64,000 nt of DNA from positions 1-64,000 of the forward strand of contig CAVAJF010000005.1 of NCBI GenBank assembly GCA_963588905.1. The letters are read 5' to 3'. The notes beneath the pieces were generated by a model. The model saw only the letters and a program-made list of their open reading frames with translations, ran no database searches and was not told the DNA's origin. A program made the position numbers and the translations under genes. Positions 59,492 to 64,000 of the stretch are shown here, piece after piece. Each line of letters opens with the position of its first letter. The first letter of the stretch is position 1. Source of the stretch: Butyricicoccus_A sp963588905 (GTDB lineage: Bacteria; Bacillota; Clostridia; Oscillospirales; Butyricicoccaceae).

Positions 59492-60160
59492 TTAACGGTG
59501 TTCTTTTTGCATCATGCCAAATGCAATACACAGCAACAGGCTGGAAAACCAGATTGCCCGCAGACCGATATGCAGAGAGCAGATGCCGCCTGCGCCTGCA
59601 CCGATGGCAAAGACACAGATGATGCCGTAATAATGCAAAGATTTGCGCAAGGCTTCCGGCTTCTTATCACGCAGGTATATGGATAAGCTCTCCGTGCCGC
59701 TGCGCAGATTGCCAATACACATGGTGCTGGCGTAACCATAGCCGTGTACCTTGCGGAAGGTCTGTACTTGCATGGAGCAGGCAAATGACACGAGGGCAGT
59801 GGCAATGATGTTGTACTGGGTAGGAATAAAGCCGACGACAAGGAGCAGTACCAATTCAATGGCTACGACGATTTGCCGCCAGTGCAGCTTGGTATACGTT
59901 TTGTATCGGTGACCGATTTGCTCTGCGACGAAGACGCCAAGGGCAAAAGCGAAAAGAGGGAATAGGTAATGCAGAGCGGTTGCCCAGTCGCCTTCCATCA
60001 AATGCTGGCTCATTAGGACAATATTGCCGGTCTGTGCATTGGAGAAAACCTCATCGCGCACATTGTACGTATACGCGTCCTGAAAACCACCGGACAGTGC
60101 CAGTACAGCGCTGAGCAAAAAAGTTTCCGACGTTTGAAATTGTGCTTCTAGATGATTCAT
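59492..60160 (-). CDS. DUF1275 (YoaK-like) membrane protein
   Basis: A 222-residue protein with about six membrane segments. The N-terminal FLLSAVLALSGGFQDAYTYNVRDEVFSNAQTGNIV (given here only as the region near residues 12-45) is the family hallmark, with NAQTGNIV being the key motif, and MQVQTFRK near 127. The family is probably a small-molecule transporter, but no substrate is known. ATG 60160 follows AGGTG. Convergent with the ATPase gene. Confidence 0.85.
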   Translation of the reverse strand: MNHLEAQFQTSETFLLSAVLALSGGFQDAYTYNVRDEVFSNAQTGNIVLMSQHLMEGDWATALHYLFPLFAFALGVFVAEQIGHRYKTYTKLHWRQIVVAIELVLLLVVGFIPTQYNIIATALVSFACSMQVQTFRKVHGYGYASTMCIGNLRSGTESLSIYLRDKKPEALRKSLHYYGIICVFAIGAGAGGICSLHIGLRAIWFSSLLLCIAFGMMQKEHR

Positions 60161-60311
60161 GTGTTCACCTGATTTCATTTAAATTCTTTCCAGTCCCATA
60201 TTATACAAAAATTAAATAGAAAAAGCAAATACAGCGGTTGTATTTCTTGAAAGTTCTTGCAATTTCTTTTTATGCCATTTACAATAGGCACAGAAAGAAG
60301 GGAAAATGACC

Positions 60312-60764
60312 ATGTATTTTGAAGAGATTCACGTGGGAGATTATCGAACGATTCCGGAAACATCAGTTTGTCATGATGACATGCTGCATTTTTCACAGAC
60401 ATATAATCCGCATCCGGTTCATGTCGATGAGAAATTTGCAAAGACGACACGTGCCGGTAAGATTTTGGCATCCGGTGTTTATACATTTTTGCTCGGATGG
60501 GCACACTATGTGATGCAGGATTTCGGCGGCACGGAGACATTGGCTGGCACGGAAATTCGGATGCAGTTTTTTGCGCCGGTATTTGCGGGAGACACGCTGC
60601 ACGGCAAAGCGTTCGTGGCGGACGCGCAGGTGCGCAATCCGTATAACGGCTCGATTGATGTACAGGTGGATTTGTATAATCAGCACGATGAACTGGTGCT
60701 GCGCAGTCACAGCAGCGAAATTGTCAAGCGAAAAAATCCGGCTGCGAATCTTCATGCCGTATAG
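60312..60764 (+). CDS. MaoC-like dehydratase (R-specific enoyl-CoA hydratase type)
   Basis: A 150-residue hot-dog fold protein. The hydratase motif is recognisable as YNPHPVHVDEKFAKTT near residue 36 followed by LASGVYTFLLGWAH near 57; the catalytic His is in HPVHVD. It would hydrate or dehydrate an acyl-CoA. ATG 60312 is preferred over 60306 because AAGGG lies 9 nt upstream. The next gene (Nudix) starts 65 nt later, so the two may share a transcript. Substrate unknown. Confidence 0.82.
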   Translation: MYFEEIHVGDYRTIPETSVCHDDMLHFSQTYNPHPVHVDEKFAKTTRAGKILASGVYTFLLGWAHYVMQDFGGTETLAGTEIRMQFFAPVFAGDTLHGKAFVADAQVRNPYNGSIDVQVDLYNQHDELVLRSHSSEIVKRKNPAANLHAV

Positions 60765-60829
60765 CGAGGTGCTGTATGAAAACGGTATCGTAGCTGGAGC
60801 CGCCATGCTTGTGATAGGAAGGAGATTGT

Positions 60830-61432
60830 ATGTCACCAGAATTCATCAAACGATTAACCGAGCATTCGCCGTCGCTGATTGGCTTAGAGAAGTGCCGACA
60901 GGCATCTGTCATGATTCCACTAATTGAAACGCGAGACGGACTGCAAATCGTACTGGAACAGCGCTCCTCCAAGCTCAAACATCAACCGAGGGATATTTGC
61001 CTGCCGGGTGGCGCCATAGAGCCGGGTGAGGCGCCACAGCAGGCAGCGATTCGAGAAGCCTGTGAAGAGCTTTTGATCCAGCCGGAGCAGATAGAAATTT
61101 TGGGCCTGATGGATGTTTTGCACACAAACACGCTGATGCTGTATCCGTATGCAGCCAAGCTGTCTGCGTATGCTATGACATATAGTCCGGCAGAAGTGGA
61201 ACACGTGTTCTGTGTGCCGCTGTCGTTTTTTCAGACACAAGAGCCGGAACAATACCGCATCACCTTGCCGGTACACCCGCCGGAGAATTTCCCGTTGTCA
61301 CGCATTGTGGGCGGTGAAAACTATCAGTGGCGGGAACGCAGAGAGGACATTCTGTTTTATCAATATCAGGATTGGACTATTTGGGGGATTACCGCTAAAA
61401 TTTTACAGTCATTTGCACAGATCACAAAGTGA
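60830..61432 (+). CDS. Nudix hydrolase, CoA pyrophosphatase-like
   Basis: A 200-residue Nudix protein. The Nudix box GGAIEPGEAPQQAAIREACEEL lies near residue 61, preceded by LEQRSSKLKHQPRDICLPG, the arrangement of CoA diphosphatases (NudL/PCD1), which split CoA into 3',5'-ADP and phosphopantetheine. ATG 60830 follows GGAAGGAG. The adjacent MaoC protein also handles CoA esters. It ends 7 nt before the flippase gene. Confidence 0.85.
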   Translation: MSPEFIKRLTEHSPSLIGLEKCRQASVMIPLIETRDGLQIVLEQRSSKLKHQPRDICLPGGAIEPGEAPQQAAIREACEELLIQPEQIEILGLMDVLHTNTLMLYPYAAKLSAYAMTYSPAEVEHVFCVPLSFFQTQEPEQYRITLPVHPPENFPLSRIVGGENYQWRERREDILFYQYQDWTIWGITAKILQSFAQITK

Positions 61433-61439
61433 GGAGACC

Positions 61440-62849
61440 ATGGGACGGCGAAGAGAATTAGCAAAAAACACAGCCATTTTAACCGTCGGCAAAGTGTGCA
61501 CGCAGTGCATCAATTTTTTACTGCTGCCTTTTTATACGGCGATGCTGTCAACGGGAGCATATGGAACCTTTGACTTAATGCTCACATATTCGATGCTTTT
61601 GCTGCCGCTTGTCAGCTGGCAGCTCAGTCAGGGGCTGTTTCGTTTTATGTTGGATGACCGAAGCAATACCCAACGACATCGGGTGCTGTTTTCCACGCTG
61701 CTGTTTTTCAGTGCCATTCAGTGCATCGTGTATGTTGGTTTATTTGCACTCATTCAGCCAATTTTGCATATCGAACATGCTTATTTTTTGATTGTCTATG
61801 TTATTTTGCAGGTGTTTAATGCCATGCTCATGCAGTTTGTGCGCGGCTTGGGAAAAAGCGTGGTATATACGATTGCCTCCTTTATCGCGGCAACGGCAAC
61901 GGCACTGTTCAATGTCATTGCGCTGGCGTTTCTGCACTGGGGATTGACCGGACTGTTTATTTCCACTCTCTTTGCGCAGATCTTGACGTTAGCATATCTC
62001 ATTGCGGCATCGGATTGCAGACGGTATCTTTCTGTTCGATGTATCAAACCGGCAGTGTTTCGAGAAATCGGCGCGTATTCTGTCCCGTTGGTACCCAATA
62101 ATTTGGCATGGTGGGTGGTCAACGCTTCGGATCGAACGATTGTCTCGTATTTTCTAGGTGCCGCGGCAAACGGTGTCTATTCCATTGCCAATAAATTTTC
62201 CAATGTCTTTGTCAATTTTTATAATATTTTAAATTTATCTTGGTCGGAAACAGTATCGCTGCACTACATGGATGCCGACCGCGATGAATTTTTGACAGAG
62301 ACTATGAATGCCATGTTTCAGCTGTTTGCTGCGGGATGTTTTGGCATGGTTGCCTGTATGCCGTTTTTCTTTCCGGTATTCATTGATGCCAAGTATCATG
62401 ACGCGTATCCTCAAATTTTAATTTTGCTGTATGCGATGTTGTTTCGCGTGCTGGTTGGATTGTACAGCTGCATTTATGTCGCACAGAAAAACGCGAAAAA
62501 GATTGCGCAGACGTCTATTTCGGCGGCAGTCATCAACATTACGGTAGATCTGCTGCTCATTCAGAAAATTCATATTTTTGCGGCGTCGATTTCCACGCTG
62601 GCAGCGTTTTTGCTTTTGTTTTTTGTTCGATACAGAGATGTCAATCGGACGGTACGGATGAAGCTCAAACGTTCGGTTGTCATTGGCTGTTTGCTGATGG
62701 GTGGCTGTCTGATCTATACATACTACTGTGGCAATCATCTGATTCAGGCGGGAGCATTGGTTGTCACTGTAATCTATGCGATAGCAACCAATTGGGACAT
62801 GCTGCGCATGGGCATTCGATTGGTTCGTTCTAAATTACATAGCAAGTGA
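61440..62849 (+). CDS. Polysaccharide flippase (Wzx/PST family)
   Basis: A 469-residue membrane protein with about 14 hydrophobic segments of the MATE/MVF superfamily, moving lipid-linked oligosaccharides across the membrane. The start RELAKNTAILTVGKVCTQCINFLL and the mid-protein GAYSVPLVPNNLAWWVVNASDRTIVSYFLG are typical. ATG 61440 follows GTGAGGAG. With glf at the end of the window it suggests that a surface polysaccharide locus containing galactofuranose begins here. Confidence 0.88.
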   Translation: MGRRRELAKNTAILTVGKVCTQCINFLLLPFYTAMLSTGAYGTFDLMLTYSMLLLPLVSWQLSQGLFRFMLDDRSNTQRHRVLFSTLLFFSAIQCIVYVGLFALIQPILHIEHAYFLIVYVILQVFNAMLMQFVRGLGKSVVYTIASFIAATATALFNVIALAFLHWGLTGLFISTLFAQILTLAYLIAASDCRRYLSVRCIKPAVFREIGAYSVPLVPNNLAWWVVNASDRTIVSYFLGAAANGVYSIANKFSNVFVNFYNILNLSWSETVSLHYMDADRDEFLTETMNAMFQLFAAGCFGMVACMPFFFPVFIDAKYHDAYPQILILLYAMLFRVLVGLYSCIYVAQKNAKKIAQTSISAAVINITVDLLLIQKIHIFAASISTLAAFLLLFFVRYRDVNRTVRMKLKRSVVIGCLLMGGCLIYTYYCGNHLIQAGALVVTVIYAIATNWDMLRMGIRLVRSKLHSK

Positions 62850-62853
62850 TAAA

Positions 62854-62886
62854 AGAAGCGCTGGATGATAGCATCCAGCGCTTTTG
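62854..62886. terminator. Bidirectional terminator between flippase and fibre gene
   Basis: Perfect 12-bp stem AAGCGCTGGATG / CATCCAGCGCTT with flanking A and T runs. Confidence 0.85.
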
Positions 62887-62899
62887 TCATGAGAAAAAG

Positions 62900-63787
62900 T
62901 TAAGCGGTTCGTTTCCAAATATACACGGCGAGATACGGCGGCATGTTGTTGTGCGCACGGTCAAAACCGGAGCCGTTCTGGGCAAGGCTTGCACTATAAT
63001 TTTTGGTGCTTGTTGTGACATAGTCTGGTTTGATGAGATATGTTCCTGCGGTAGGAACCCAACTGGAGGAAGAGCTATCGTTGTTGACATACATGGTATG
63101 CGTATGACTGGGAAGCTCCTGCGTGGTCAATTTGTGGGTTGCCTCACCACCAGTACTGCCGCCTGCATAGGTGGTGCCTGCCGCAAGCAAAAATCTATCC
63201 TGAATGCGCTCCCAGGTACCGCCCCATGTGTTGTTCGGGTTAAATGCCGAATCTGTTGCGTGATAAATGGTTCCGACGGGATAAAAAATATCCAAGATAG
63301 TTGCTTTGAGCGTTTCGGGTGTATATCTCTTATCGAGCGCGTCAGCGGTGTGCTGCGCGGCATCGGCAGCAGCTTGTGCGCGCTGTGCGTTCGCACTCGC
63401 CTGTAGGATTTGATCCATCCATGGCCGGCTGGCAATTTTACAATCGTCATCTGCCTGTTCGGATAGAGAGTCATAAACAACGGTGCTCATCTGCTGCGAT
63501 TTGACCAGCATATCATCGACATACCAGCTCAGCTCACACAATCCTGCACCGGATGTGCCTGTATCAGAACAGCTGACGCGCCAGATCACCATGGCACCGT
63601 CTTGTTCTATGACGACCGGATGCATCGAGCCTCTTGCGGGTTGAAACAACAGAGCTGCGCTGCCGTTTCCGTAGGTTTCCAGATACGATGTGCAGTCAAA
63701 GCGAATCACGGTATGATTTTCGCCGCACCTGCCCAGCTTGATGCTGTTGGGCAGATGCGTCATGTCAATTGTTAAAATGGTATTCAT
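62900..63787 (-). CDS. Phage-tail-like fibre/baseplate protein, solitary
   Basis: A 295-residue protein. The N-terminal part (about 1-110) resembles the N-terminal domain of siphophage baseplate upper proteins (CELSWYVDDMLVKSQQMSTVVY). An Ala-rich coiled coil follows (ASANAQRAQAAADAAQHTADAL, about 132-153; only its location matters), and the C-terminal part resembles tail-collar fibres (YPVGTIYHATDSAFNP, DRFLLAAGTTYAGGSTGGEATH, LPSHTH, DRAHNNMPPYLAVYIWKRTA in order). It has no signal peptide. No other phage gene is near. Start 63787 is behind GGAGGTG. It may be a prophage remnant or a domesticated fibre. Confidence 0.72.
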   Translation of the reverse strand: MNTILTIDMTHLPNSIKLGRCGENHTVIRFDCTSYLETYGNGSAALLFQPARGSMHPVVIEQDGAMVIWRVSCSDTGTSGAGLCELSWYVDDMLVKSQQMSTVVYDSLSEQADDDCKIASRPWMDQILQASANAQRAQAAADAAQHTADALDKRYTPETLKATILDIFYPVGTIYHATDSAFNPNNTWGGTWERIQDRFLLAAGTTYAGGSTGGEATHKLTTQELPSHTHTMYVNNDSSSSSWVPTAGTYLIKPDYVTTSTKNYSASLAQNGSGFDRAHNNMPPYLAVYIWKRTA

Positions 63788-63874
63788 TGACGTCACCTCC
63801 AGTTTTTTATAATAGGAGCGGAAAGAAAACAGTCAACGTTTATTTCTTGCGCGCCTGTGGAAAACGCTGACAGT

Positions 63875-63903
63875 TTGACAGCTCGACAAATTTCAGCTAT
63901 AAT
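63875..63903 (+). promoter_or_regulatory. Consensus promoter of glf
   Basis: TTGACA (63875-63880), 17-nt spacer, TATAAT (63898-63903): an exact sigma-A consensus, 39 nt before the glf start. Confidence 0.85.
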
Positions 63904-63941
63904 TCACAACAGTTTCTAAGAAAATCAAGGAAGTATGATCT

Positions 63942-64000
63942 ATGTATGATTATTTAGTTGTCGGCGCCGGATTGTACGGTGCTGTGTTTGCGCATGAAGC
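63942..64000 (+). CDS. glf: UDP-galactopyranose mutase, 5' end only
   Basis: Only the first 19 codons lie in the window. They read MYDYLVVGAGLYGAVFAHE, the FAD-binding start characteristic of UDP-galactopyranose mutase, which makes UDP-galactofuranose. AAGGAAG precedes the ATG, and an exact consensus promoter lies upstream. The remainder is beyond the right edge. Confidence 0.82.
   Translation, partial: MYDYLVVGAGLYGAVFAHE

Noticed and set aside
62846..63406. 186-residue plus-strand frame at the fibre gene
   Set aside because: It starts in the terminator of the flippase gene and is antisense to the fibre coding sequence.

Overview
The window looks like a chromosomal segment of a strictly anaerobic, endospore-forming Clostridia member, probably an Oscillospirales-type gut bacterium. 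Supporting genes are an intact sporulation sigma factor K, a YlmC/YmxH-type PRC-barrel protein, a monomeric [FeFe]-hydrogenase, a glycyl radical enzyme with its activase, and ATP-dependent PEP carboxykinase. Promoters are of the TTGACA-N17-TATAAT type with strong GGAGG ribosome binding sites. The genus cannot be fixed from sequence reading alone. I found no rRNA, tRNA, CRISPR array, insertion sequence or integrase.

Layout. 1-20 kb is mostly housekeeping: threonine dehydratase, an orphan fumarase beta subunit, a group-B-like [FeFe]-hydrogenase, an amidase/deacetylase/PRC-barrel trio, rpsB-tsf, a DRE-TIM aldolase with a LysR regulator, polyphosphate:AMP phosphotransferase, a Fur-family regulator, phosphofructokinase, a nitrilase-fold amidase, pckA, a radical SAM protein, adenine deaminase, a HAD phosphatase and sigK. 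20.2-22.7 kb is an uncharacterised three-gene operon (LCM-like methyltransferase, ATC-hydrolase-like protein, ketopantoate-reductase-like protein). 22.8-27.1 kb is a redox operon (alcohol dehydrogenase, flavodoxins and an aldo/keto reductase broken by an internal deletion) with a divergent LysR regulator. 27.3-34.3 kb is a carbohydrate/inositol-type cluster: two LacI regulators, a GPH symporter, an IolG-like dehydrogenase, IolE and a hydroxypyruvate-isomerase-like protein.

34.3-40.7 kb is a sulfonate cluster: a NitT/TauT-type ABC importer directly followed by a glycyl radical enzyme whose active-site residues match isethionate sulfite-lyase, plus its activase. 40.9-49.0 kb is a sortase-assembled pilus locus with its own signal peptidase, three LPXTG proteins and two sortases. 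49.3-54.4 kb is a D-amino-acid/5-oxoproline operon: D-amino acid transaminase, PxpB, PxpC, DUF1445, PxpA and DUF4392. The two DUF genes correspond to the two halves of animal D-glutamate cyclase, so the operon reads as a D-glutamate to 5-oxoproline to glutamate route.

54.4-64 kb holds an Lrp regulator, a MATE exporter with a terminator-containing leader, a P-type cation ATPase behind a recognisable yybP-ykoY (Mn2+) riboswitch, a DUF1275 membrane protein, a MaoC dehydratase, a Nudix hydrolase, a polysaccharide flippase, a lone phage-tail-like fibre gene and the first codons of UDP-galactopyranose mutase (glf).

The most notable items are the split D-glutamate cyclase/oxoprolinase operon, the ABC-coupled isethionate lyase cluster, the Mn2+ riboswitch-ATPase unit, the uncharacterised methyltransferase/ATC-hydrolase operon, and several leader hairpins that look like attenuators.
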